Shown here piece by piece: positions 11,667 to 24,800 of a DNA stretch of 64,000 bases. A program made the position numbers and the translations under genes. Source of the stretch: Gordionus sp. m RMFG-2023 (Eukaryota; Nematomorpha; Gordioida; Chordodea; Parachordodidae). Position 1 is the stretch's first letter. Every line of letters begins with the position of its first letter. The stretch covers positions 38,045,366 through 38,109,365 of the forward strand of contig NC_088777.1 in assembly GCF_954871325.1 (NCBI RefSeq), in the 5' to 3' direction. The notes below the pieces were generated by a model. That model searched no databases. It saw only the letters and a list, made by a program, of their open reading frames with translations, and had not been told where the DNA came from.

Positions 11667-12445
11667 ACATCTATAAGATGGGTGTCTAACAGCTGTGTGC
11701 TGTAAGGAATATTATAAAATCCTGAATATGCATTTTAAAAAATCCAGCTAATTTAATAAGAGATCAATATTTAACAAGCTAGCCATCCGATTAGAAAGCT
11801 ATATTCTTATTAGATCTAACCTTGATGCATTATGTTATTCGAATTATCCATTCTATCTTTAGGTATTCTGAGAATACCAATCAATTTTCCGATAGCTGAA
11901 AGATTAATAAAGCGAATGATTTGTGTTCTAAAATATTTGAAGAATATTATCGGTATATTTTTTAAATTTATTATATTTTATTAACGCTTATCCAATATTT
12001 TTAAAAGGATAATCTATAAAAATCTCAGGAGTGAGTGTGAATCAACACTCTTTCTTATTCAATACTTATTTTCTGTTCCTCTTGTTATAGTTATTTATAT
12101 AAGTATCAGTCTTACGCTCTCTCCTTGGGAACATACGTAATTTCCCGAACTTACAGAGAAAAAGAGAGATAAAATGAAACTTATCTAAAATAAAATTTTC
12201 TCTTAAAAAGTATATTATATTTTGAATATTGAGTGTTTCATTGTTGCTTTTAATTTGATTAAATATCTAAAATAATGCTCAGTTGAATAATTTTGAATAC
12301 TATTTTACTATAAATATTTTCTAAAAATCGAAAAATTAATAGGAAATATGATAAGTGAATGAATATGATATATTGTTATATGATACACAATTTTTAAATA
12401 TATTTTGTTTATTTTTAATTTTTATGGATAATAATTGGCATTTAA
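11667..12445. other. AT-rich stretch, no gene recognised
   Basis: No repeats, TIRs or frames with similarity were recognised. Confidence 0.4.
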
Positions 12446-12546
12446 AATATTAAGCCTAAACGTTAAAATTTTTTTTAGGCTCAGCCTGGGTATTTAAAAA
12501 AAATTTAGGCCTGGCATATTTAAAAAAATAAAAATAGTCTCTGTAT

Positions 12547-12805
12547 AAAAGTAGCAAATTGAATCTTAAAAATAAAAACGTGTAATAGCTAAAATAAAAT
12601 CAATTTAGATACATTATAAATTAGATAGAAATTTGTAATACCTAAAAGTAACAAATTGAATCTTAAAATTTAAAACGTGTAATGGCTACAATAACTTTAA
12701 TTTTAGATACAATCGAAATTTGTTAAAAATTTGCAATATCTGAAAGTTACAAATTGAATCTTAAAAATAAAATCTGTATTGGCTACGCTACAATAAAAAA
12801 AATTA
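12547..12805 (+). repeat. Tandem repeat, ~97-bp unit, about 2.6 copies
   Basis: AGTAGCAAATTGAATCTTAA at 12551, AGTAACAAATTGAATCTTAA at 12648 and AGTTACAAATTGAATCTTAA at 12746 start successive units about 97 bp apart. Each unit continues with AAACGTGTAAT(A/G)GCTA-type sequence and AATTTAGATACA. The unit is also part of a wider AT-rich patch that begins with a short GGCTCAGCCTGGG/GGCCTGGC cluster at 12478-12512. Confidence 0.8.
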
Positions 12806-13726
12806 CACAAAATATTTCATTTTAAAAAATAATCGAATATATATTTTTTTATAATAACTACTATTTTCAGAAATTATTAAAGCATAGATTCCCTGGGGAG
12901 AACATATTATATTCTTTCGTACTATTTTTTGTTAGGTATATTAAAGGTAAACATTAATACATATTTATTTCTTCCTCATAGTTCAAAATGCCAATCTCAA
13001 TAATTATAAAATTAAAGAGGTGTATGAGATTTCTTTTTAATTTTCTTAACATTTTGCGAAACCAACATACTGGATTTGTCGTTTGCGAATTTATATAGCC
13101 TTTTGAGAGATAATTCGAATTAATTTCTCTAGAACAGCCAATTTATAATTGCGAGTTTGCGAAGCGGGGGTTTAGTAAATATAAATAAACTTTTCAAAGA
13201 TTTATTTAAAATATTTATATTGGTAAGTGATATCAATCTGAATTAAAATCTAGAGTTAGATAATATCATCAAAGGATAAATGAACTAAATTGTGCATGAA
13301 AATGTACTTGAGAACTTACCGAAAATTGTTTTATAATCGACAAATTTCTCAAAAATAAGATTAAACTGTGCTTCAAACCTCATCTGAATATTTTATTGAG
13401 AATTTATGCAAATTTAAATATATCTCAGATTTAGAAATTTTTAAAATAATTGGAACAATATCATTTTATCTTTAAAACCAATCATATAGATATTCTTACT
13501 ATTTGGAAATTACTGAAAATGCCAAATCTTCTGTCTTTTATACTTCACAACTATCAAAATAACGCTATAATGGCTAGAAATTTAAATGATAAGCCTTCTG
13601 ATTTATAGTAAAAAGATATCATTTGAGTCTAAAGTGAAATACAAAGATATAGAATAAGATGAACAAAGAGAATGTATAGTATTCAAGTGAATGTAAGTAT
13701 AACGTTCAAAAATCTTATTGACTTCT
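12806..13726. other. AT-rich stretch, no gene recognised
   Basis: Nothing beyond simple AT-rich sequence was seen. A short GCGAGTTTGCGAAGCGGGGG segment near 13155 is the only GC-rich patch. Confidence 0.4.
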
Positions 13727-13731
13727 ATAGG

Positions 13732-15125
13732 TGTCAAATATGTTTATTGAAAAGATTATTTATATATATATTTGTTTATACATTACATATTATTGTTTAA
13801 ATTGATAAATTAATTAATTCTTTTAAAATTTAAAAAATAAACAGTTAATTTGAATATAAAATTTGTTAAGATAATTGAAATGTTTAAATTGTAAAGGTAA
13901 TTGGAAGGTTTAAATTACCGATAGTATGTAAATTTTAGTAGTATAAATAGTGAGATCAAAAATGAAATAAAAGAAGAGAAAACGAAAAGAGAAAGTTTTA
14001 TAATTTTTACTTTATATTTTGATTTATATTTTTACGTTTTAGTTTTATTTATATTTTTACGTTTTAGTTTTATTTATATTATTTTAGAATGATTTTGATT
14101 AACTATATTATTTTAATAAATTAATTTGTCATCTTCAATTCTTGTTCGTAATAATCACTAGTGTTCTAAATAATTGGTTCCTTACGTATCTACTATGGAC
14201 TTAAAACTTCAGTCTAATTAACTCAAAATAGGAAATTCAAAAAAAAGAGGAAGAAAAGATTGATAAAATGACCATAGACCTTAAGACAAAGAATAAAATC
14301 AATCAAGATAAAGAAACAATTGTATCACGATCCAGGCAAATGGTCGTAGAAGAAACGGAAGAGCAAATTTTAGTATAGTTAGAAGTAACACATGTTTGAA
14401 AGAGTACAAAATTAGTCGTTTTAGTTACAAGAGATCGTTATAACTAAAATAAATTCGTTACAAGTGATCGTTATCAGTACAAGAGATCGTTATAGCTAAA
14501 GGAAATTCATTACAAGTGATGGTTATAGGTACAAGAGATCGTTATAGCTAAAAGAAATTCGGTATAAGAGATCGTTATCGTTAAAAGAAATGGTTTTAGT
14601 TACAAGAGAGCGTTATCGTTATAAGAGATCTTTATCGTAGACATTATGGGACAAAAGAAGTATTTAGGAGTTGCCTTCGCAAAAGGGGATAACTCTGTCT
14701 AAGAATCAGTCATCACGTATAGCTAGCTATCCTGTATTGGCAGTTCAGAATGGATTTAGGCGATTGGAAAGAGGTGTCAAATACGTGTATTGAAAAAGAA
14801 GTTATTTATAATTTTTAAAATAAACAGTTAATATGAATATAAAATTTGTTAAAATAATTGAAATATTTAAATTGTAAAGGTAATTGGAAGGTTTAAATTG
14901 TAATCAGACTTATATTAAATTATAGATGGTATGTAAATTTTAGTAGTATAAATAGTGAGATCGAAAATGTAATAAAAGGAAAAGAAAAGAAAGTTTTATA
15001 ATTTTTACTTTATATTTTGATTTAAATTTTTACGTTTTAGTTTTATTAATGTTATTTTAGAATGATTTAATAAATTAATTTGTCATCTTCAATTCTGTTC
15101 ATAATAATCACTTGTGTTCTAAACA
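13732..15125 (+). mobile_element. Small non-coding LTR element (TRIM-like fossil)
   Basis: Two direct long terminal repeats, 13732-14172 and 14775-15125, begin TGTCAAATA and end CTAAATA or CTAAACA. They share long stretches such as GTATAAATAGTGAGATC and TTATTTTAGAATGATTT. A 5-bp target duplication ATAGG lies directly outside both ends (13727-13731, 15126-15130). A purine tract GGAAAGAGG abuts the 3' LTR, and ATTGGTTCC directly after the 5' LTR is a plausible primer-binding site. The roughly 600-bp interior has no gag or pol similarity and instead carries a minisatellite of ACAAGAGATCGTTAT-type units. It is a terminal-repeat-type, non-autonomous fossil that must have relied on another element. 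The two LTRs differ clearly, so it is not recent. Confidence 0.85.
14400..14640 (+). repeat. Minisatellite inside the LTR element
   Basis: Imperfect tandem units built on GTTACAAGAGATCGTTATAG followed by CTAAAAGAAATTC, roughly 30 bp each with variants, fill the centre of the interior region of the small LTR element. Half-units (GTTACAAGTGATCGTTATC) alternate with full ones. Confidence 0.75.
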
Positions 15126-15130
15126 ATAGG

Positions 15131-16294
15131 GTTCAGATTTTTTTTCGCCTCATAATTGTCAAACCATAAGGAATTGTACCAAAATATTTTTGAAAAATAA
15201 CGAGTTTATGTTCAGTAAATAACCAGGGGAAAATTAGGATATTTTAGGGGCCATAAAATTTTTCTTATTCATTGTAATTTTTAAAAAGTATAAATATTAC
15301 ATATTTAGCTCAAATTATTTAAAAATATTGCATAAATATTACCTATTTCTTTTTCATAGCTTCTTCCCATTTGGTAATAAATTTTTAAGCGAAAACTGTT
15401 TACACAAATGTTGTTAAGAAATATTGTAAATTCTTTACATATCTATATTAGTAATCATAACATATGTGATGTGACTGAATATAATTTTTTTCATTGTACA
15501 ATCCCGGGAGACATTAGAATTTTCTTACAAAAAGGCAGAAATTAGAATGAATAATTGAAATATATATAATTACCAATAAGATAAATATTCTAATAAATCT
15601 ATTTTATTTAAATTGAGAGGTTATAATATTATAAAATATAAAGGCTATGTGAAAGAGAGCAATTAAAATATGAATTATATATTATTTTTATGTAAAGATA
15701 TAATTTAGATTTAAATTTACTTAATATTCCGGATTAATGAATATCTATGATTATAACTCTCACTCGACCTCTACCAATGAAAGAATTGACGTCAAAAAAG
15801 GGTGGAGGAGGATGTAAAGGGTTACCGAGCAATACTAAATTAAATTTGAGCAACCCTAAATTAAAAAAAATTTTCACGGTAGTTTTTAATTTAGAACCTA
15901 AATATATTTTTAAAATTTTTTGATCTACCCTAAATTAAAAAAAAAGTAGTTTTATGCAATCCCAATGATATCACCAAATAAAAGTTAAGAGTTTGAACAT
16001 AAGCATAGATAAAATTTTGATGAGGGAGACAGGATCACTATGAGGTGGGGGTTTTCTCATAAATTTTATTGGAGGTCTTTAGATCATCTTATTTATTGCG
16101 AGTCTTTAGTTATGTTACATATTATTTATAAAAATAATTTAGGTTTGTCGCTTATTTTATAAAAATGTTTTTTTCTGAATATTTTTTAATTATTGTTATT
16201 ATTTTAAAAAAATTATATACTTCTATACTTAATTTTCTTTCAAATCGTTTAAAGTAATATATTGTATAAAAAGAACTTGAGAAATGAAATGAGA
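15131..16294. other. AT-rich stretch, no gene recognised
   Basis: 15830-15960 has a small repeat, CCCTAAATTAAAAAAAA, occurring twice about 60-70 bp apart. No coding frames or RNA genes were recognised. Confidence 0.4.
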
Positions 16295-16390
16295 ATGGAA
16301 ATGGGGGAGAGGGAGTGTTATCAACTTAAAATTATATTTATAACAGGTAAATTTTCAAAGGAGGCACCCCCCCCTGCTACGTCTATTAGT
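16295..16390. mobile_element. Partial G/C-run element, family B
   Basis: GGGGGAGAGGGAGTG on one side and GGCACCCCCCCCTGCTACGTC on the other, about 80 bp apart. The motif CTACGTC after the C-run matches the termini of the other family B copies. It is short and degraded. Confidence 0.4.
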
Positions 16391-16759
16391 TTGAAGATAA
16401 TGCTATGTTTTTTTTTATAAAATCGAGGAGAAAATTTACCATTTTTAGGAAATTCAATCAAAAACTGATAATAAGTAAATTATTTCCTTTCAATCATAGT
16501 ATATTATATAATTCCATTTTTTATTATCTTTATCAAAATTCTAAACACATTTAAATATATTATCTGGGGATGGGGGAGGGGGGGGGGGTGGGGTAGCTGG
16601 GAGTTACTAGCCATTTCAAGTTGGATTGGTACACTTAAAAAAAATCTTTAAAAAATGAACCCCAATCTTTAATACAAAAAAAATAATCGGAGGGTTCACC
16701 AAACCTTTCCCCGTGCTCCCTTCTAACCAAATCAATAAGTTAATTTTGAAGCTCATTAT

Positions 16760-17150
16760 TGGATCTAATTTTTTCAAGCCCGACTGGATCAAGGTTTCAT
16801 CTAACCATTGAACCGAATTTATTTTTTCAAAGATTCGAGCCCGATCAGATCCAAATATTTTATTTTAGAATTATCCTACTCGGAAAAAAAAATAATTATG
16901 GAACTGTCGAAATGTACAATATTTCAACGAACGAAATAATTATAAGCTCAAGGAAAATATAAAATGTTGGTGTTATCCTTAAAAATAATATTTGTAAAAA
17001 AACATTAGAAAAACAAAAAAATTTAAAAAAATTTTTTAATGTCCTAACTCCTAACTTTAACCCGAACCGAATTAAAATGTTAATATTAAGGTCCGATCGG
17101 ACTTAATCCGAGAAAATGTTTGTCCGCAATCTATCCGTGCGTGGCTCTAG
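16760..17150. repeat. Diverged GC-cluster dispersed repeat, family C
   Basis: Alternating AT-rich blocks and short clusters (AAGCCCGACTGGATCAAGG, GAGCCCGATCAGATCC, CCCGAACCGAATT, GTCCGATCGGACTTAATCCG) ending near GTGCGTGGCTCTAGTTAG. It resembles a worn copy of the element at 21464-21808. Exact ends are not readable. Confidence 0.45.
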
Positions 17151-18546
17151 TTAGTTATTTTTTAATTTAATGATAAGCGATATATATCAGGAATCAGGAG
17201 TGAACTATAATGAGCCGCTAAACCGTTATAAATATCTATTTTTGAAGGAGTAAAAAGCCTTTATAAAAAAGTTAAACAGGTTTGAACCAAGTTAAATAGG
17301 TTTCAGCCAAAATAAAATAAATAATTTTACCTTTTCCTTGTGGTGTATTACATATTTTACCATATCTGCGTTGTTATTTATAATTATTAAATGATCAAAA
17401 TATTTGTTTAATATCCACAAAAAGTATGTATTCGTTATGACTTAAATTGATCCACCTGCTTCATATAGTATTATAGCATTCCTATTTCCTATATTTTAGT
17501 ATGAAAAATATCTAAATAACCCATTTTTGATTTAGTTACATTTAATTAATCTAAAAAATCATCAGTTTTTATATATTGGGAATAAAAAAATTTGAATATC
17601 CAAAATTTTATAAACTTGTTCTTATACTTGCGTTTCCCGCAACACAATTTCTGTTAAAAGGGCCTCTTTGGGGCTAAAATTTTTGTTATCGTCACAACGA
17701 ACAAATATGAATCCACTTATATTAGGAAATATATTACTTATACTTTCAAATAATATATTTAGAGATGAGTTATGATTCTTATATATTATTCATAGGTCCT
17801 TATAATAAAAATAAATTAATTTCATCTATTTTATAAATAAACAATATATTAACTTAAGTGATAGCAATAATTTTTAATAAATAATATTCAATACGATGGT
17901 GTTGCTTCAATAAAAATATTTAGAAAAAATTTCTAACCGTAATGAACTTTTATAAACCTTTACAATGCTGAAACGAACCGAAACTTTATAAATTATTTCC
18001 TAAAAACCTTAACCGAGCCGTTACCATTATAATTTTTTACATATTGAACCGTAACCAAACTGAACAGTTATATACAAAAGTTCGGATCCCTGATGCTTAT
18101 GCTATTTAATTAATTTGTTTTATTCTGTTGTTTGACAGATAAATGTATATATAAGATGCTTAATTAATTATTTGTTTTTGTCAAAAAAAGACATTGTAAC
18201 TTTTCTTTAACCAAGACTATAAATATTAATAATCTACTAGATATATATATTAGATTAGTATATAATACCATTTTAAAAAATTTCAACTTTTCTAAAATAA
18301 AGTTTTTATTAAATAATATACTTAAATCATGATTTATATATAGCATACAGTTGTTATTGCTATTATATAATATAAAACATATTTATAATTAAGGGGAATA
18401 AGTGAAAACTCGTGGCAAATTCCTTATAAGAAAATTGATATTTAACTTTATAATATAAGTTTAAAATATCCTATATTTAATATTATATGAAACTATCTAA
18501 TATTTAATTATTTGGTTTATATTATAAGGCAATTTCATTAAATATA
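17151..18546. other. AT-rich stretch, no gene recognised
   Basis: Repeated AACCG/GAACCGAAAC-type phrases at about 17215-17300 and 17935-18090 may be another decayed foldback repeat. No protein similarity was found. Confidence 0.35.
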
Positions 18547-19872
18547 TAGACCTAGACCGGCCGCCGAAAATCACACCGGTTACCTATCGGCGTATAAATA
18601 AATTTAAAATAGTTTTCTTAATTATTTTTATTCCATTGATTGGTCAAAATTGTATAATTTTTTCAGGAAAAATCTTAAATACAATAGATCTAACATTGGA
18701 TGTGTTAGATCTTGATAGCACTGATCCATATCCTGATTGATACCTGTTTTAATTTGGCAATTCCTTATGATAATATTAATAATGCCACTCAAATGAGAAC
18801 ATAAAAATTAAATGTCCCAACCAGATGGCATAGTATATTAATTATGCTAGAAAGTATAACGAGATAATAAAAGTTAATTAATAATGGATTGAGAAGAATT
18901 GAAAATCATTTTTCATACTATGAATCGGATTTCATATAGGAAATATTAATGTATCTTTTGAAATTTAAATAAACATTTGAATTTCTATCTTCATAAAAAG
19001 GGCCTATCAGAAGTGAAATAGAAACACATTTAATAGCGATTGATAGAGATAGCTCCAAAATTATTTCACTAAAGAAATATTTTTTAAAAACTAGTATAAG
19101 ATTTTCTGTTTGCTATATCAAAGTAATATTATGTAGTATTTTAATTTACCTTTTCTTTCAAAAATTATTTATGTGTAGGTTCTTCCCAAAAACCCATTCT
19201 TTCAAAAATAAAAATTATATCAAATATATGATAGAGCAAAATTGCACATTACTTGAATTTACTATTAAATATCTTAAACTTATAGAGCATTATGATATTA
19301 GATTAGTAAATAGAGAGATTGAAAACCAAGAGGAGATATCAAATACAATTATGGCAAGGTCAGAAAAAAATATTCTACATCAAGCACAAATTATGATTCC
19401 ACTTTAAATGACTAGAACAGAAATGCCGTATTCTTCTCGAAAAACGCCACTTACAAGATATGGATATTCTATTTCTAGAAAGAAAAGAGGATCGAACTTC
19501 TGATTCTTTCCAAGCTAGCCATTCTTTATGTTTCAGCAACTAGCACACATAGTGATAGAGTTTTCTTTACCTCTGGATTAGCTCTGAATTCAATTAGGTC
19601 ATCCTTATGTATAGCAAATTTAAATAAAATTATTTTTATGAATGATAACTATAAAATTACATTATAATTAGTTATCTTTACAATACAGATTTAAAAAATA
19701 TGCCGACAAATATCTGTAGTTATATATATTTTTAAAAAATTCGTTTTTCTTAAAAAAATTTAATAAAATATATCTTAGAAATTTATATCTGTGGTCGATA
19801 TACACAGTTGACGGTAGCTAAAAAGTGGCGCGTCTCCGGCCGTCGATTAGATTTATCGGCGCACAGGTCTTA
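18547..19872 (+). mobile_element. hAT transposon remnant
   Basis: Degraded hAT element with GC-rich ends that are roughly inverted: left TAGACCTAGACCGGCCGCCG, right complement TAAGACCTGTGCGCCGATAA, each followed by AAATC-type sequence. The C-terminal dimerisation region of the transposase is visible on the plus strand at 19514-19644: LAILYVSATSTHSDRVFF, then TSGLALNSIRSSLCIANLNK. This corresponds to the family pattern SATS..SERVFS.AG......R..L. An upstream frame (19171-19407) containing IEQNCTLLEFTIKYLKL may be the preceding part. Frame changes and loss of the N-terminal half show it is dead. Flanking 8-mers do not match clearly, so the exact ends are uncertain by a few bases. Confidence 0.7.
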
Positions 19873-21463
19873 CTATAAATGATGTAATTTGCTGAATATG
19901 TCAGCGAATTAAGAAAAAAAATGAATCTACATATTTCAAAAAATAGGTTAACTAAAGACAAATGAGTTTAAGTATTATATAATTAAAAAAAATATTTTCT
20001 GAAGGGCACTCTTATTTATAATATTAGTAGGAAGATATTTAACCCTTCTTAGGGGTTTTATATTATCCCGCGCCCTTGGAAATTACAATAACAATAAAAC
20101 TATATTTATTATTTTGATCCGGTTTTTGGTTGTTTAATAATTTTGTATAAACAAATATTATTTAAAATTTGGTATATTTTTGAAAAGTATTATTTTAGAT
20201 ATTACTGAATTATTTATCATCAAATCAAACCAGAAATTCCTTGGAAAATAAATTCTATGATTTATTTGCCATCAAAATAATGTTTACTTGGATGATATAA
20301 AAAATTTAGATTTTAATATTTATTTTTATTGAGTTTAGACGACCTAACGAATAACCAAGGAGTCGAACCGGTATCTATAAAGTGTTCAGGTGCGAAATAT
20401 AAAAATGTTTTTTCAGGTTCTAAAATTTTTGCAATATTTATATCAAATCTAAGCTCTAATTTATCTATATATGATAGAACTGTTTAATAAACAACTTAAG
20501 AGAGTCCATCAAAAATAGATTATAGCTAACGGATATTAAAAGTTAAAAAACAGCTTTGGAGACGTAGTCTTAAATAAAAATATAGAAAGACACGCAAAAA
20601 ATGTGAATTATTGAGAAAATATACAATACATAACAAAGTATAATAAATATTTAAGATATCAGTAAAAATAGAAGGCATTACTCTTATTGGTTTAAAAAGT
20701 CCACTTTTTAGATATTTCGTTGGCTGTGTATTATAGTGTTCTAAATCCACTTTTTTGGAAAATGTTTTTTTTTAAGAAATGAATTCCTCAGTATACTAGT
20801 TAAATATCTACAATAAAAATGTTAAAAGAACAGAACACTATAATATTTGTAAATTGTAATGTACATTTTAGTCAACCAACTAAAATTAAATGAAAAATTA
20901 TTTTATCATGAAAGTTTTACTTAATTATTATCTAGATTTTAATATAATCGAGAAAACAAAATCAAAATATTTAAAGATATTATTAAAAAATATCTAGCTT
21001 AAAAAATTATTATATTCTGTATCATTTACCGAGAGAGAGATTTCTAAATTTAAAATCTGATTTCACCGAAAAATGCATTCCACCATGTGTATAAAACCCC
21101 CTATAAATTTCAGACAATTTTCACCATAAACCTTTGTGCATATTTGAAAAATCTATATAAAAGTTGATACAAATTAAAGATACTTTCAAAGTTTCAGGCA
21201 TGATTATCAGTGCAGTGAATACATTCCTGGTCAAATCAGATTTTTCAAATTTAAGATTTGCCCTCAGTAAGTGATTTAAAATTAAAAGATTCTGAATGGA
21301 TTCCATATACCAATACGACATATAAATATATATTAAAAATGGTTTATAGGTCGCTCCTTTTAGCGATTTGGTATAAAGGTTAGTATGGATCAGAAGATTA
21401 TTAAAATTAATTCCGGTACAATAGTTAGGTTAGGTTAAGTTCCTCCGAGTCCCTGATAATAAT
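19873..21463. other. AT-rich stretch, no gene recognised
   Basis: Open frames at 20750-20526 and 21321-21121 (minus) are short and not recognised. A (GGTTA)-like patch TTAGGTTAGGTTAAG at 21424-21440 is too short to call telomeric. Confidence 0.4.
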
Positions 21464-21808
21464 TAGAGATTTGCAAATCACGGCCAGGCCCGTTGCTGGG
21501 TCCATTTTTAAAAAATAATTTTGGTTCGGGCTGGATCGGTTTTATATTTTTTTAAAAAATTTGTGCCTAGGACGGACTTAAATTATTAAATATTATATCA
21601 TTACATTTTTGTCAAATAAATAGATATATTTTAAAATTCTTACAAGAAACAAGGTATTATTTTTTTATATTTAAACAAATTCGAACCGGGCGGACTATTT
21701 TTTAGTTTTGCTTAGGGTCGGGCTTTTTGGGACAAAAAAAATTTTTTTTCGGGATCGGGCCCGGCCGGATTTTTGGACTAGGGAAATTAGGCCCGATCCA
21801 GATCACTA
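21464..21808. mobile_element. GC-cluster foldback element, family C, 8-bp duplication
   Basis: 345 bp starting TAGAGATTTGCAAATCACGG and ending GGCCCGATCCAGATCACTA. The reverse complement of the end (TAGTGATCTGGATCGGGCC) matches the start loosely and both fit the hAT end pattern (C/T)A(A/G)NG. ATAATAAT lies on both sides (21456-21463, 21809-21816), although the right flank is an (AAT)n run, so the duplication is less certain than elsewhere. The interior alternates clusters like GGTTCGGGCTGGATCGG with TTTTTAAAAAA spacers. Related partial copies are at 16760, 26427, 41185 and 57154. Confidence 0.7.
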
Positions 21809-24800
21809 ATAATAATAATAACCCCTCTGATTGTATTATTAATGGATAAAATTTTAAAATATTAATATGTTAGATTAACTATTTACAAGGTTGTGTCCAA
21901 AATATCAAAAATTAAATTCGCAAACTTTATAAACTTTATCGAAAAACAAAAATATAATTTTTTAAATATAACAATAAAAATATGTTTAAAATATAATGCT
22001 AGAAAATTTTAAAAATTTAACATACGATTTAAAAAATTTAACATACGATTTAAAAAATTTAACATAAGATTTTAAAAATTTAATTTACAATCTCATTAAA
22101 ATTTCTGAAAGTTTCGAAACTTTTGCGAATTTTTAAGGAGCCTAAATTATAAATTTCTTTTATATCGAGATATAACACCATAAAGGATACACTACAATAC
22201 CCCTATTTTTATGAACGTTCTGGCCAATTATATTTATATAATCAAATTGAGTAGTTGAAGGGCTAGAAAATATTTTTTTTAAAGTACCAATTGGGAATAA
22301 CGATACATCTATAACATAAAATAAGAAATGACTATTATGCTGAGATTTTTATGGGAGGAATCCTTAAATAAGCGGTTGTAATATTTTTTTGTTGAAATTT
22401 TATTTACCTCCCCTTCCCCTCATCGATATAATTAGATTCGGATACGCGCCTAATATAAGAGGTGGGTCAAAACCCCGACCTGTGAAAATAACAAATTTTT
22501 TTGGCCTTGACTGTAATAATTTTTCCGCCCCTTAAAATTTTGCATAGGTTGTCTATCCATAATCTTTCTACCGATCTCCAGAAAAGTAGATAATATTATT
22601 TTGTCAAACAATATAATATTATATTAATATATATATAATATATCTATTTATAAACAATTATTAAAAAAATTAAATCAAAATGAAAGAAATCTCTTAATTA
22701 TTGCCAATGCTGTTTAAGATGTGGCGGCACGCTATATATACAAACAGATATTGAATATAATTAAGTACTAGTGCAAAAAAATTAATTAATTAAAAAAAAA
22801 CACCAAATTTTTTTTATTATGCATGAATTTTATTTTCCTTCTTTTAACTTTACTTTAAGAATTGAATTAATAAAAATGGAAAGAAAGTATTAATAAATTT
22901 TATAAATTTTCTATAAATATCTTTGAAATAAAAAATCGATTTTCACGCAAAAATATCAGTTCAAAATATTTTAAATAGAAAAAGAAATGAATAAAGTTTT
23001 TGTGATGAATTTAGGTTTATGCAACTCTAAATTTTAATCTTATAGAGATAAGACAATAAATGATCAAAAGCGCGGAGAAGAGAAAGAATGCTATAGTGAA
23101 GAACTTGTCACCCCCCCCCCATTTTTTATACTTAGGATGATCTATTAGAATTACAAAACTCATCTTATTCTTATGGGTATTCTTCAGGCGTTTGAACTGA
23201 ATCAAAACCTTGAATGGCTAACTCAAATCCTGTTATTTATTTAACAGCTCATTTTTGGAGGGAGGCACCGTATAGGCAGATACTAATAAAAATTTAGTTT
23301 GAATACATAACAATTTACGTAAATTGACATGCTCTAGGCCTTTGAACGTATATGTTCCTGACTCCATTTAAATATGTTTACATTACTGAGGCTCAATTAT
23401 AGGCTTGTATGCCATTTATACACATAAGATATAATTTATGGATAAATTGAAAGAATCACATAACTTATAACGTGAGTCTTGAAACACGAGTTTTTGAAAG
23501 CCTAAAAAATTCATAAATAGTCTACTTTTTATTAATGCATGCAAATGCTAAATTGCTTACTTGACAATAATTCATTAAGTAAGAAATTAATCTAGGCCTA
23601 ATACGTGCAAATAGTTATAGGGAAAATGAACATCGAAAAAAATTACCTGAAAAGACTTACGGAAGATAGCCCTAATAAAAAATATTCAAGGGAAAAATGT
23701 CACGAAGAGAAAACCCGGAAATAATAATCCCGGGAAAAATCCGTACCAAATCCCTAAAAACACCAGAAATAAAACTACTAAAATGAAAAACCCAGCCCTA
23801 TAAATAATAGGTTTGCTCCACTGAAACTAGGTACGAAATAAGAACAGGTAACTGAAGGGGGTGGGGGGGGGGGTTAAGTCAAACTCGAGGAAATTTGTAA
23901 TATTTTTTTTTAATTTTTTTTATTAAAAAATAATAAATATGCGATTGCACTAATCTTAAAATTTAATATTTTTTCAAGTTATAACAATCTTAATGATAAT
24001 GGATATGATCATTACTCGGTCAATCACAACAGAAACTTTCTAGACCCAAATGATATATCGACCCATACTCAATGTATTGATCGTTTATGGGTTCTTAAGG
24101 CGAGCCGAGCATCCCTAGAACTGGAAGAAAATCTTCCTCTCATTTATATATATGTGAATATTCTTGTTTTCTTAGTATTAAAAATATGTCATATTTAAGT
24201 AAATTAATTTAATTTCTAGATGATATAAATTTATTTAGAACTATTCTTGTTTTTCCTTAAAATTTTATATAAATATATCTATATTATCATATTTATATAT
24301 AATGTTTATTGTTATTCAAATAAATTGTTAATTATCTAGTATTTGATAATAGTCCTAACTTGGTAGCATCCAATATAGCCCACGTCTTTTTAAAATTTTT
24401 AAATAATATACTCTATTTTTAATGTAAAATTAAAGAACTATGAAAATTTTTACAAAAAAAAATTAGTCCTAACTAACTTAGTAGCATTTTAAGCATATAC
24501 CTTTTCCATTTTTAATGCAAAATTAAAGAATTGTAAAAATTTTCACAAGAAAAAAATATTTTCTTAAAACTTTTGAGTGATGAAACTTTGATAATTAATA
24601 CATCAAAAAATTTCCACTCATATCCACATGATCGCTTATTTATTATTAAATAAAACAATATTAAAAATTTCCCCGAGTTTAAGTGGCTTACCCTGAGGGG
24701 GTTATTTATTTCCAGAACTTAATTTCTCAAAGTATAAAATGAAATATAAATAAAAGGCCGTGATCGGGAAAAATTAAAAGGCCGATTTGGACCACTGTTA

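Noticed and set aside
19171-19407. 78-codon plus-strand frame as a stand-alone gene
   Set aside because: It lies inside the hAT remnant, upstream of its C-terminal dimerisation motif, and is better explained as decayed transposase.
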